64,000 bases of DNA from Lepidurus packardi (Eukaryota > Arthropoda > Branchiopoda > Notostraca > Triopsidae): NCBI GenBank assembly GCA_023053545.1, contig JAKZAN010000005.1, forward strand, positions 8,432,001 to 8,496,000, given 5' to 3'. Of this stretch, positions 24,936-36,316 are shown piece by piece. Each line of letters begins with the position of its first letter. Within the stretch, counting starts at the first letter, position 1. A program made the translations under genes and the position numbers. The notes under the pieces were generated by a model, which was not told where the DNA came from, ran no database searches, and saw nothing but the letters and a program-made list of their open reading frames with translations.

Positions 24936-25727
24936 AATGGCGGGTTTAAGAGGTATACCGTACATTTGATTTCTTAATTTTTTTCACAAAATTAATTATT
25001 AATTAATCATTCTGTTGTCTCTAACTTCCATGTCCCCTACTTTATGCACATTTTCCTATAATGTTTCCTATGCGATTTTCTCCCCGCCAATTGTCCGCTT
25101 GGATTGACAAAATTTAGCGTAAGTGATTAGTTTAGAATATATACTTCTACGTTTTACTTATACAAGAACGTATATAAAACTAATTATATAAAGCACAGTC
25201 ATTAAAACCCATTTTTGGCTTTCTTAGATTGGTCGCGTTGGCATTTTCGGGCTCCATAGGAATGACCTTCCTAGTTTTGGGATGTGCGTTGCCTCAATTC
25301 GAGTAAATTTCTAAGATATAAATTCTCATTTGGTTATTCAAACTCATTCGTATTTGTAGTAATTGGTGGCCTTTTTTCGTCATTGCGTTCTACATATTAG
25401 CACCCTTGCCCAGTCTAATTTCTCGACGCTATAATGAAGATATGGGCACCAGTAACCCTTGCAAAGAATTGTCTATCTTCTTCACCACAGCCATCGTCAT
25501 TTCCGCGTTTGGGTTGCCGATTGTGTTAGCAAGAGCTCCTGCATTGGTTCCAGTGGTTTGTATACTTATCGTTATAGCTTAGTTTCAAGGTCATAATTAA
25601 TTTGAGTTTTTAGATTCATTGGGGTGCTTGTGGCTTGGTTATTGCAGCCAATATCGTGGTTTTCCTCACCATCATGGGCTTCTTTATGGCCTTCGACAAT
25701 GAAGAGTCGGACTACAGCATGTGGTGA
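24936..25727 (+). CDS. LEPROT / endospanin family membrane protein
   Basis: Small four-helix endosomal/Golgi protein related to leptin receptor overlapping transcript; members control surface display of receptors. Exons: a tiny first one at 24936-24951 (MAGLR), then 25228-25302, about 25361-25554 and about 25615-25727. The protein reads LVALAFSGSIGMTFLVLGCA, NWWPFFVIAFYILAPLP, FFTTAIVISAFGLPIVLAR and HWGACGLVIAANIVVFLTI, ending in an acidic tail with terminal DYSMW; about 130 aa, the family's normal length. One oddity: exon 1 with its GT donor ends in phase 1 but the acceptor at 25228 needs phase 2, so the first junction is one base out. The true first exon, the donor, or a base in the sequence may differ. 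Later junctions are in phase. Confidence 0.86.
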
Positions 25728-25943
25728 AGCGTTTTGGGAAATAAGCTGACACTTTTGACTTGTCTAGATATCGATTATTGATTTTTTGTCGTCATTCAGT
25801 TTATATGCTCTATTTAATTATTGTTTTCACGTCATACATTGCTTCTGCTTGACAAGAAAAGAACATTTAGTGAATAAGTTTGATTTGGCGCCTTCAAGTG
25901 GTGGCGCTGCTTGTCGTGCCAGAAGCCGGGCTTGGCTTGGAAA

Positions 25944-28900
25944 ATGGCTGTCGCACCGAAGAAAGACGGTGGTCCAAACACTAAGTTTTTTGAATCCCAA
26001 GAAGTGATTTCACAGCTAGAAAGTGTTAAATCATGGCTTACAAAGAATTGTAAAAAGGTAAAAGAGCCTATTTTTTAAGCCGATATCGGATTATTCGAGT
26101 TATGCCAATGTTGATACACAAACTCGCCGTCTTTGTTTCTTATTTCTTTGTTTTTTCTACTGTTGTAAACAGCTACGTTACCCGCATTATTATTTTGTAA
26201 GATTGTAAACTGCTATTTTACCCTTATGCGCACGTATAGTAAGGATAAGATGTTTTTTTCCTATGGATATAGTACGTACAAGCCGACCCCCCTACGGCCA
26301 AAAGTTTGTCTGCAGTTATCATCCAGTTGATCCAGTTCCAGGAGGATAATTTCGGGAAGAATGTTAGCAAACCACCGCTTACCAGACTGCCGGTTAGTGA
26401 AAGTCTATATCGTTAGGTATTATCTGTAACTGTCTGTTCACACTAGATGCGTTGCTTTTTGGATTTCCGACCTGGTGGCGGCCTATGCAATATCTTGGCC
26501 ACAGTGTATAAATTTCGCAGCGAGCAAGGCTGGAGACGATTTGATTTGCAAGTAAGCCAGGTTTCTACTCTCAATATGAATCTCTGTCCTTGGACTAACT
26601 ATTGATATGATGATAGTCTTCCTCCCGCATGGATCGGACTGTGGAAATGTTCATGACCATCGAACGTATGCTAATCCAGACCAAATGTTTCAACCCTCCT
26701 TGTGTTTATTTCATGCCGGAGGTAGACAAAAATTTGCAGATTAAAATGCGAGATATTATCAAGCGCCATCAAGGAAGTGTAACTGGTAACAGACAATAGC
26801 TCGTCAAATTCAGCATTTACTTACATTAGTGGTTGATATATCATACGCAGAAAACGAAGCTGAGGCCAGTCACATTGTGTATCCTCCTTGTGATCCTTTG
26901 GATGAAGAGTACGCCCGTCCTATTCTGAAACGCGACAGGAATGTTTTGCTACATTGGTACTACTTCCCAGACAGCCACGATTCTTGGCTTACCATAGACA
27001 ATAGTTTGGATATTCCCGAATCTCCCGAGTACCCACAAGGACCTATCCGAGTAAATTGATCCTTAAAATTTGTCAGAGGACGAGTTGCTAATCAAGCTTT
27101 GAATCATTTCGTATAGGTGTCTGCTAATTGGCTCTCGGATATTGAACAGTACAATGAATGGATGAATGAAGAGGATTATGAAGTGGACGCGCAAGGCAGG
27201 AAAACTACCCACCGCTTGCGTCTCTCAGTGGATGATTTGGATAATATCATGGCTGGTGGGACATCGGACGCGGAGAAAAGCAAGAAAAAAGCGCTGAAAC
27301 GAAAGCGCTCTCCTTCACCTTCTCCTCCCAAAATCAACAAACGCAAAAGGTGTGTTTAGAGCTTTATTCTTAAAACTTTACCCTTGTATATCGAATATCG
27401 ATTTCGTATTTTTATAGTATTTTTATTATATCGTATCGTATTATATTCGTATTGTATCGTATTATATTTTATATTTATACATTGTTCGCGTTTTCCTTGT
27501 CACAACAGTGGGCGTACCTCAGCTGCTGGAGTGGGTCGCAAAGGACGTGGGGACGAGGAAGGCGAAGATTTTACTCGAGAACTAGAAGATCCACCTACAG
27601 ACACCAATCTGCGTGAAGTAGAGCTACCCAAACCAGCTGCAGGTGGGGTTAAAAGAAGCTATCAGATTACTTTATTTATTTATTCTTTTGTAAAAAGGCG
27701 TGCCCCCCAGCAAGAAAGACAGCGATGTTCAGCCCATTAAAGGTGGAACCTTAGCAGATTTGGATGAGGAACCAGAGCGTCCGGACGAAGTTGTTCGTCC
27801 GGAAGCTGAAAATCACCCCCCGCCTTTGAAAGAAGACATTCAAGAGGACAATGTAACCGACCAAACACACCATATTGTTGTTCCCAGCTATGCTGCCTGG
27901 TTCGACTACAACGCCATTCATGCCATTGAACGTCGAGCCTTGCCCGAGTTTTTCAACAGCAAGAACCGCTCCAAAACGGCCGAAGTCTACTTGGCGTACA
28001 GGAATTTCATGATCGATACTTACCGCCTGAACCCGACAGAATATCTCACTTCCACCGCCTGTCGTCGCAATTTGGCAGGCGATGTCTGTGCCATTGTCCG
28101 CGTTCACGCCTTTTTGGAGCAATGGGGCTTGGTGAACTACCAAGTGGACGCTGAAAACCGGCCCATGCCCATCGGCCCGCCTCCTACTTCACATTTCCAC
28201 GTCTTGGCTGACACGCCTTCTGGTTTGCAGCCCATTAACCCTCCGAAAACTTCGCAACCTTCCGCTGCCAAAAACTTACTCGACTTGGAACGCAAAACGC
28301 AACCCAGCGCCACGCCCATCCTGAAAGAGAACTTTGGACTCAAACTAGACCAGTACGCTCGCAAGCAGGTCAAGTCCAGCAAAGCAGGAGCAGTGGCCCG
28401 AGAATGGACCGAACAAGAAACACTTTTACTGTTGGAAGGCTTGGAACTGTACAAAGACGACTGGAACAAAGTTTGCGAACACGTCGGTTCTCGCACTCAA
28501 GATGAATGCATCCTGAATTTCCTGCGTTTGCCCATCGAAGATCCGTACTTGGAAGATCCGGAATTTGGGGGCGGAGCCTTGGGTCCTTTGGCCTACCAGC
28601 CGGTTCCGTTTAGCCAAGCAGGTAACCCGATCATGTCCACCGTGGCGTTTTTAGCGTCGGTGGTGGATCCACGGATTGCGGCTTCGGCTGCCAAATCGGC
28701 AATGGAAGAATTTGCGAAAATTAAAGACGAAGTTCCCTCGGCGTTGATGGAAGCTCATGTGAAAACTGTCGCAGCAGCAATGTCCACCCCTGAAGGCAAA
28801 GCTGATCCTGCGCATGCCCTGGCACATACCGGCATTGCAGGTACCGGGACCGATAAAGAAGAAGAGAAGAAAGACGAGAAAGAAGCAGAAGAGAAAAAAG

Positions 28901-29760
28901 AAAAGGACGAGAAGAGCGAGTTGAGCGCAACGGAAGTAGATTCGGAGAAAAAGGAAGAAACGGTTGAGAAGGCCGGGACTCCCGAACAGGAAAAACTGGC
29001 TGAGCAAGTGGAAAAGAAGGATGAGTCTGTTGTGGGCGAAGTTAGCGAAATTAAAGTAGAACCCGGTAAGGAAGACGAAAAAATGGACGAGTCAAGCGGC
29101 CTAGGCGAGCAGTCCGTAGTAGAAGACAAGAAACCAGAAACTCTGGAGAAAAAGGACGAAGTAGCCATCATTACTCCCAAAGAGCAAGAACGAGATCGTG
29201 TTATTAAAGATGCTCAGCTACAGTCGGCTGCTGCAGCAGCTTTATCGGCAGCAGCCGTGAAAGCGCGGCATCTGGCAGCCGCTGAGGAGCGCAAGATTAA
29301 ATCCCTGGTGGCCCTGCTGGTGGAAACGCAGATGAAGAAGCTGGAGATCAAGTTGAGGCATTTTGAAGAGCTAGAAACGATCATGGACCGTGAAAGAGAG
29401 GCGCTAGAGTACCAGCGCCAGCAGTTGCTTCAAGAACGCCAAGCTTTTCATTTAGAGCAACTACGCATGGCCGAAATGCGAGCTAGACAGCAAGCGCAAG
29501 TGCAACTCGCCAGTCAAATGAACGCCAATAATGCAGCCCTGGCTGGGGGAGCGCCTACCATTGCTTTACCGGCGCAATTACCACCCACAGCTGCTGTTGT
29601 TAATTTCCCAGCAGGAACGTCCCCAGTACCCCCTCAAGCCATGTTACAACCGCAGCCCCAACCCCAGGAAAGTACAGCTAATCCTCAGGGTGGGGCTGGA
29701 TCGCCAGCTCCACCTATTTTGGCAGCCGCTTCCCCAGCGCCACCTGTAATGCCCCAATAA
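25944..29760 (+). CDS. SWI/SNF complex subunit SMARCC (BAF155/BAF170, Moira-like)
   Basis: Core scaffold subunit of BAF/PBAF chromatin remodellers in the nucleus. About eight exons, from ATG 25944 ([10 protein letters not shown]) to the stop at 29760, give roughly 1,050 aa. The N-terminal SMARCC module spans the first six exons ([30 protein letters not shown]), followed by a basic linker ([12 protein letters not shown]). The last exon (about 27698-29760) holds the SWIRM domain ([19 protein letters not shown] to [12 protein letters not shown]). It also holds a SANT domain ([20 protein letters not shown]), a long Glu/Lys-rich stretch, a coiled coil with heptad Leu (residues before [15 protein letters not shown]) and a Pro/Gln-rich tail. 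All domains are in family order. Small internal exon edges are approximate. Confidence 0.93.
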
Positions 29761-30398
29761 AACTAAGTGTGGGTTGTATTTTTTTCCAGTGGCGGTAAAC
29801 GTTTACGTGCTTCTCCTTTGTAAGTGATGGATATTTGAAATGTTGTTCCCCCAAGTTGGAATTTTGCTTTTGACATGACAAATAATACCTTCGTAAGCCC
29901 AAGGTAAGCGATCATTTTCTAGGAAACGGGCAAAAGCGTGGTTTGGACAGTTTTTTTTTGCAGAGATCATGGTCATGTATTTGCAACAAGTTGTTCAACA
30001 CGGGGAAAATGTAAAACACCGGGAAAAAAGTCTATGGGGGCAGTTCCTTGCTACAAAAAATCACAAATTGGAACCCCGGATTTCTCAATTTACAATAGAA
30101 CGTTTCTCGGCTAGCATTATTTACCACTTCGCAAAGTTACTCTGTAATCCAGAGATGTTTGTCATGGTTGTTCAGATCATCCATTACGATTAGATTGCAT
30201 GGTAGTCTTTCACTAGAGCACTGCAGCCATTAAAAATCACGATTTGAAGCAAGTAAAAAAGAAAAAAGGTATAACAAAAAAACAAGATAGAGCTAACTAA
30301 CAAATAATTTGACCAGAGAAAAGCACTATCGATAAAACGTTAGACAGTACAGGGTACAGTTCCCTCTCACCTGTGGATTTTATTTGGGTTTCTTGGTT
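29761..30398. other. Convergent intergenic region
   Basis: About 640 bases holding the 3' ends of SMARCC (+) and the first TRPM gene (-). No gene is supported. Confidence 0.5.
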
Positions 30399-33300
30399 TT
30401 AGAGCGTTCCAATGGCAGATTGTACCAAATCTACTTCCTCCATGTGCTCGTTTTGCTTGGGTGAAGGGCCGTGCGCTGTGCTATTGGGGCAGGATTGCGT
30501 AATCGCTACCGATAACTTGCTAGGACCCATCCGGCCATCCGGAAAGGACGATCTAACTGCTACGTGGCGCGATGGAGAAAAGTTTGATCTTAGACGAGCC
30601 TGACTGGCGACCGGCGAAGGAATAGGAGGTGGCAACGGGCCTGCATTCAGGTCTTCCAAAGAAGCGTCCAGGTTTTCGGAATCTCTTCGCAAGCGCCGAG
30701 CGATAACCTCTTCCATGAGGAAGTAATCTTGGCCTTCAGCGTCTCGCAAGACTTCACTTTCCATCTGCAGTAGATCCATCTCAAAGGTTGAGTCCGACAT
30801 GGGTCGGGGTCGGGGATGATGGGTGGTTTTCAGGCTGAGGAACGTGGAACGGGTTGGAGAGTCGCCAAAACTCGAGTATTCTTTCGTGTGTCGGAGCGTA
30901 ACCTTCTTGGGGGGAGACGGTGGAAGCACTTGGATAATGGGCGGTTCTCGCGTTTGGGGAGGTACATAAGCGGGAGCATCTTCCTCTTCGGACAGAGCTG
31001 CAGTGAAGGTTAAGGGAGGTTCTTCAGTCTCGGCTGGGCTCTGTCGACTGGGACATTCTACCCAATAACTTTCTTGACTCGCATCACTGGGAAGTCGAGG
31101 GCGAGAACTCCGGGCATACAGACGTCTCAGCATGGCCCAATCTTCCAACTGCAGCCCTACGCTCACGTCGTCGGCTACCAATAACGGTAGATCGAGCTTC
31201 TTTTCAATCCGGCTGATCCGGACGTCCTCGCTGCTCACTCGGGTTAATCGCATTCTGGGTAGACTGGTATCGGCAATGGGCGGGGCAATGACAGAATCTG
31301 AACTATCAGTGGGCGGTTCAATCTCGCCGGGCAGCGTTGAAGCTTCTATCAAGGGTGTATCCACGCTATCGGGCACCAAAAAGCGCTGTAAGCTCACGAC
31401 TGCATGGGCGGTTTGCTCAGCCACTTCTTCTAAACGTAGTAATCGAAATTCGAGAGCTTGCAAAGCGGTTGTTTGACTCGTTTCCTTCTGCCAAACATCT
31501 TCCAATTTCGACGCGTGGCTTTCAACGCGTTCTTGGACCAGTCGTACGCGCTCTTCGGTTGAATGCGCAATTCGCATTTCCTTTTCACGCGCCAACCCTT
31601 CCATACACTCTTCCTCGAAATCGTACAAGCGTTCCAGATCGTAGGGGTCCAAAAAGAGCTTCAAACCGTGATCGTAATGATCTTGCAAACCTCGCGCTCG
31701 TCGCTGACAGCATTTGACGAGCAAATACAAATGCGAGAAGATGATTAAAGGGGGTGGGAGTGTCGGTTTTTGCTCGTACTCCATCACCACGGAAAAGCGC
31801 TGGAACCGCCAGACTTGGTGGGAAATGGCGTTCGTTTTGATGAAAATGGAGTTGAACATAGCAATCATGAGGTTGATGGACAAAATGTTGGCCATTAACA
31901 GAAACGCAGACATGAGCAAAGGGTTTAGAAAACGTCCCGGGACGCATTCTACATTGGTCCCTTCCCCACAAGGCGGATCAATGTCACCTGCAAAGACTTC
32001 GCCGTAGATCATGAAATACGGCTGGAAGAAGATATGCCTGGCCAACTGCCAACGCGGCTCTTCATTGGGGAACAAGAGCGACTGCCGAAACACGCCGTAG
32101 CTCATTAGGATCACCGCCAAAATAACGATAAAGTAAATCATGTTTTTGACCATTTTGCCCATCATGGTTACGAAAGGCCCCAGGAATTTGCTCACGCCTA
32201 AGATCCGGAGAATCCGGATGTACCAAAAGACGATGTTAAGGCAGTAGAAGACCCGTCCCGTGGAGAAAGTACCGGGATCCAATCGTAAACCCAAGCCAGC
32301 AAAGAACTGTATTAAAGCGAGGGCATCGCAGGCATTCCACCGACTTGACAGCCATAAAAATAACTTCTGGTGCAGCAAAACCGGCTCGGAAACGATAATT
32401 TCTCGCAGACTTTCCCCGCCAAAGGTAGCAATGTAGGTGATGATAAAGTACTCATTCCATTCGGGAGCAGCCGGTAGCTTGACCAGCACTGTGTACGTGT
32501 AGATCATCAGAAAGGCCAGAAACGCGAGGGAGTGGCCCCAGAATTTGGTTATCGGAGCGGTGTAAAATTCGTAGAACTTCTGCTTCATCGTCAGCTGTTT
32601 GGAACGCTTCCGAGATTCGTAGGGTACAAAGTCCGATCCGTCTACCGGCGGTTTCCCTAGGTCCGCCTCCTCTTGAGCCATGAGACGACTGGATTCCTGG
32701 TCCTTACCGGCTAAGTCGCTTGTAGTGTTGGTACCGAGAGTACCAGACTCGCGGGAAAAGGATCGATCTAAGCGTTTCAAGTTGCCGTGACTGTGGTTGG
32801 GTTCATCGTTCGCGTCCATGCTGATTTTGTGGCTCAGCATACCGAATTCTTCCCGCTCGTCGTCCAAAGCGGTATTGGAAGAGGCTGCCGAGTTCGTCTG
32901 AGGATCTTCTTGACGGTGCCGGTGTTCCAGCAGCTCGAACAAGTGTTCCTCTTCAGTTTGGGGCATGAGCTGCAGCTCTTCTTTAGATTTGAATTCCAAG
33001 TACAGGATCAGAGGAGGAAAGAAGAGCGATAACAGCACCTTAAGGTTAGTAGAGCGGCGAGTACGCAGACCACCCATCCAGAGATCAGCCAAGATTAGTT
33101 GTGCGCAAGGATGGGCAATGAGGGAGCGATGTTGGCAGGCAAAGGCCAAACCCAGGCAGGTTTGACCGCTCCAGTTGGTCAGCTGACAGGTCAAGAGCTG
33201 CCCTGTTAAGTCATCGTCTTGGCGGTAACAAAAATCGATCATTTCCAGAGCACGGGTTTCAAATTCCGTAGCACAGGCACGGAGTTCGTTGTAGATTTCC

Positions 33301-36300
33301 ACTTCGAGATCGTCTTCGGCAGCTTCATGGGCCATGGCGCGATAAAGTTTACACGCAACTAAAGCTTTGGCTAAAGCTTCTTCTCCATGGGACCACATGA
33401 GAGCAGCCATTGATGCTCTCTTCGTCAAAACTGACCAAACCTATTCGTAATATCCAGAATTTAATCAGAAACTTTTAAATCGAATTGTATCACATCCTGA
33501 TTACCAAATATACCGTTCGAAAATTGGTTTCATTAAATTAGTGTTACTAATACTTAATATTAATCACAAGTAAAACTTAATATTTTATTAACGGAATCAA
33601 AAGCACAATACAGTTAAACAAATAAATGCGAAACAATAGCCGCGTTCGTTTTGCACCTTCGACTTAAACTTCGACTCAAACTTCCATGACTTACGCTTCT
33701 AAGCGTTCGTTTTAGCCTAAACTACGAAACTGACGGAAGTCGACTTGGAAAGTCTTGTGTCCAAAACGAACGCTTATAAGCAACAGTTTACAATTGCTCC
33801 ACCCATGAGGCTGTGCTTGTAGAAAATAAACAAAAGCCATATATGAATTGTTTGATATCCGCCAAGGAGATAAATACACATGAGGCTGGGTTAAGTTTAA
33901 GTCCAGACAAAAGAGTACTCGCAATAGAGTTGCCTGACTTGGGACCAAAACTAAAAGTCGCCTTTCAAAGTCTAAGTCGACTGGTTAAAGAAAACGCTTA
34001 TAAGCCCGAAGTCTACGGAAATCTACCTATCTCGAAGGCTTAAAAGCACAAAGTCTTGGGTAGACTTTTAAGTCGGCTTAACTTTCGTCAAAACGAACGC
34101 AGCTAATATTATTTCCGTTTACTTTGTTCTGGTCCTAAGTTACTTTATTGTATTCAAGACATTATAAGATAGAGAACTATTATAAATAATTATTATTAAT
34201 TTTGTAATGCATTTGAACTTACGAAGAGTTCGTTGAAAGGCATGGGAAAGATTAGTTCTTCTGATTGATCAGAAGGAAGACTGGCTTCAACCGTGGAATT
34301 ATTCCTGCGCAGAACATGGCTGCTGTAGACTCGCATGATTGCGTGGCTAGCGTTAGGAAGCAAACGGCGTTTCATAGTGCGGTGGTAAAGTAAACGGAAT
34401 TTGCGGCGAGTGTAATTGGCCCTGGAAAGAACAGCAAAAAGTGAAGTAACTGTCTTAAAAAAATTAAAGAAATGTATGATTTACCGGAATGCACCTCCCA
34501 TGAGCTTATTGATTACAAGACCGATGTCAGTTAGTGTGTAATCATAACCTCTCGGCATATGGGGTCTGACGTCCCGTACGAGGTAGCGAAGAGTATTGGC
34601 TGGTCCTTGCTTGCTGTTGTATAATTCTTCCAGCCTGGGGATAGTGAGGAACTTGGCCATTGTTACGCCTTGCTCTAATAACAGCTGCACAAACTCGACG
34701 CGGTTCTTCACCAACGCTTCCATCATGGCTTCATCCAAAGCGCCTTCTGGCCATTCTTGACCGTAAACGAAGATCTCGGATCGCGCCATATCCACACGAT
34801 TCCACGCTAGGGCCAGGCTCAGCTGCTCCGGGGCTGACAGGTGGTGAGAGCGAAACAGAGCTGATAATATAGCCGCATCCAACTCCTGCCCAGCATAATC
34901 TCCGTTTTCCAGCAAATCAGCATCAGAGTGATTCTCGGTTGCGCTTCCCAAACCAGCCAGAAGACCAGAACTTGCATCCATTCCAGCACCAGAGAGACGA
35001 AAGATTGTTACAAGATTCTTCTTGCGAACACATTCCACCAATTCAGAGTACAACTTGAGAGCGACGGATGAATCTACGTGGAAAGTGCGTTGGAGAGTAG
35101 CAACCAACTGATCTTTCAATGAGTCCAGCAAGCTGGAATCACCGTTTTCGCCTATGTAGCGATGTGCAAAAGCTAGAAGATCAGCTGCTCGCCCAGATCC
35201 TTCTACAACAACCACCGGTACTGGCGGTGTATCGGTTACGTACTCGAGTACGGTGCGAATAGTATGCATTCCTCCCTCAATTACCAAGCACACAATAGGA
35301 ATACTGCAATATGTTCCTACGCGAAGTGAATAGATATCAATTACATTTTAGTGATACCAAAACCATGCTTTTTTTATTAGAAATTACTGGACGAAAGACG
35401 CTGACTAGAGATGTACTTTTCCAGGCGCCTTCTCAGCGCAATTTCCGCTCCATACCGACCCACCGTTCCGTTGTCCACCAGTAAAAAGTACGCATGACGT
35501 GGATTAAGTACCGCCAATTTAGAGCGTGGCTGATCAATTGCCTGATACGGAATCGCTGCAGCTCCTCCACTTCCTGCAGGTGTTGCTCCCAAATTTCCCG
35601 AGGACGTTACCAAGGACGCTCGATTCTCCACTACGCCCCAAGGTGCTATTCCAATGGAAACCACTCTTCCTCCTCGCAAACGAGGAGATCTTTCCGACAC
35701 GAGAGCATCTCCCACATGTCGGGTAACGCCCGTGTTTAATCCGCCGGTAAGAAGCCATGCCCCAGTTGTCTTAGCCGCTTTAAGTAAGCCTTTCCTCAGG
35801 ACCTTCTTGAGGCGGGGCGATAGATCAAAGTTGGCTTTCCCTCCGTGGACCGAAATAAGTAATTTCGGCAGTTCCAGACCCCATTCCCTCGTCAAAAGGG
35901 ACAACACGAGATCTGTTCTTGAATCAAATCCTAGACGGATATACTGAGCCTTGTTGGGGTGGGGACCGCCCAAGAAATCAATGGTCCCGTAGGCATCCGT
36001 AGGACTGGCAAGGGTATGTTTGGTCGGACCCCATACTTCACCCGGTTTGGTGCCAATTTCCACCCCTCTTGCTTGATGGGAGTAAAATCCTGCTCCGCAG
36101 GTGCACCTACGCACAACACAGTTGATATCTTAACTATCTGGAGCTCACATATTTGCCATGTAGATAACTCCGAAGCTTAAGTTCTTTACATAACAGCTAA
36201 AAGATAAACTTTTACCTGGACGTATCTTTGTGACTCGGAATGAACTTGCAGCATTCTCGTTTGGTAAAGGCTGCAATGCAGTTCCCTGAAGGTTCTGATC

Positions 36301-36316
36301 CGCGTCTTCCGGCCAT
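30399..36316 (-). CDS. TRPM-family cation channel, minus-strand twin
   Basis: Plasma-membrane or intracellular cation channel of the melastatin TRP family. Exons from 5' to 3': 36216-36316, 35388-36106, 34485-35316, 34223-34421 and 30399-33440; total 4,893 nt, 1,630 aa, all phases consistent. The N-terminus has the TRPM mark TKRECCKFIPSHKD and RCTCG, then the SLOG-type homology regions (PKLLISVHGGKANFDLSP, LLTGGLNTGVTRHVGDA, APWGVVENR). The channel exon holds six helices, the pore loop MIYGEVFAGDIDPPCGEGT, and an S6/TRP segment (NLMIAMFNSIFIKTN, VWRFQRFSVVMEYEQKP), followed by a coiled coil. The last 500 residues are hydrophilic, with EGQDYFLMEEVI and RRDSENLDASLEDL. No alpha-kinase or NUDT9 domain. 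The ATG at 36314-36316 is in frame and directly upstream. It is divergent from its twin at 38947. Confidence 0.93.
33639..34103. mobile_element. TA-flanked terminal-inverted-repeat element (MITE-like)
   Basis: 465 bp inside the 782-bp fourth intron of the minus-strand TRPM gene. The left end GCCGCGTTCGTTTTG and the reverse complement of the right end (GCTGCGTTCGTTTTG) match at 14 of 15 bases. Both ends abut TA (33637-33638 and 34104-34105), as expected for a Tc1/mariner-type target duplication. Further GCGTTCGTTTT/AAAACGAACGC copies lie inside in inverted orientation (about 33699 and 33761). No transposase frame, so it would be non-autonomous. The family is inferred only from ends and target. 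Confidence 0.65.

Noticed and set aside
33813..34043. 76-codon frame inside the TRPM intron element
   Set aside because: It is a translation of the inverted-repeat element with no transposase motif.
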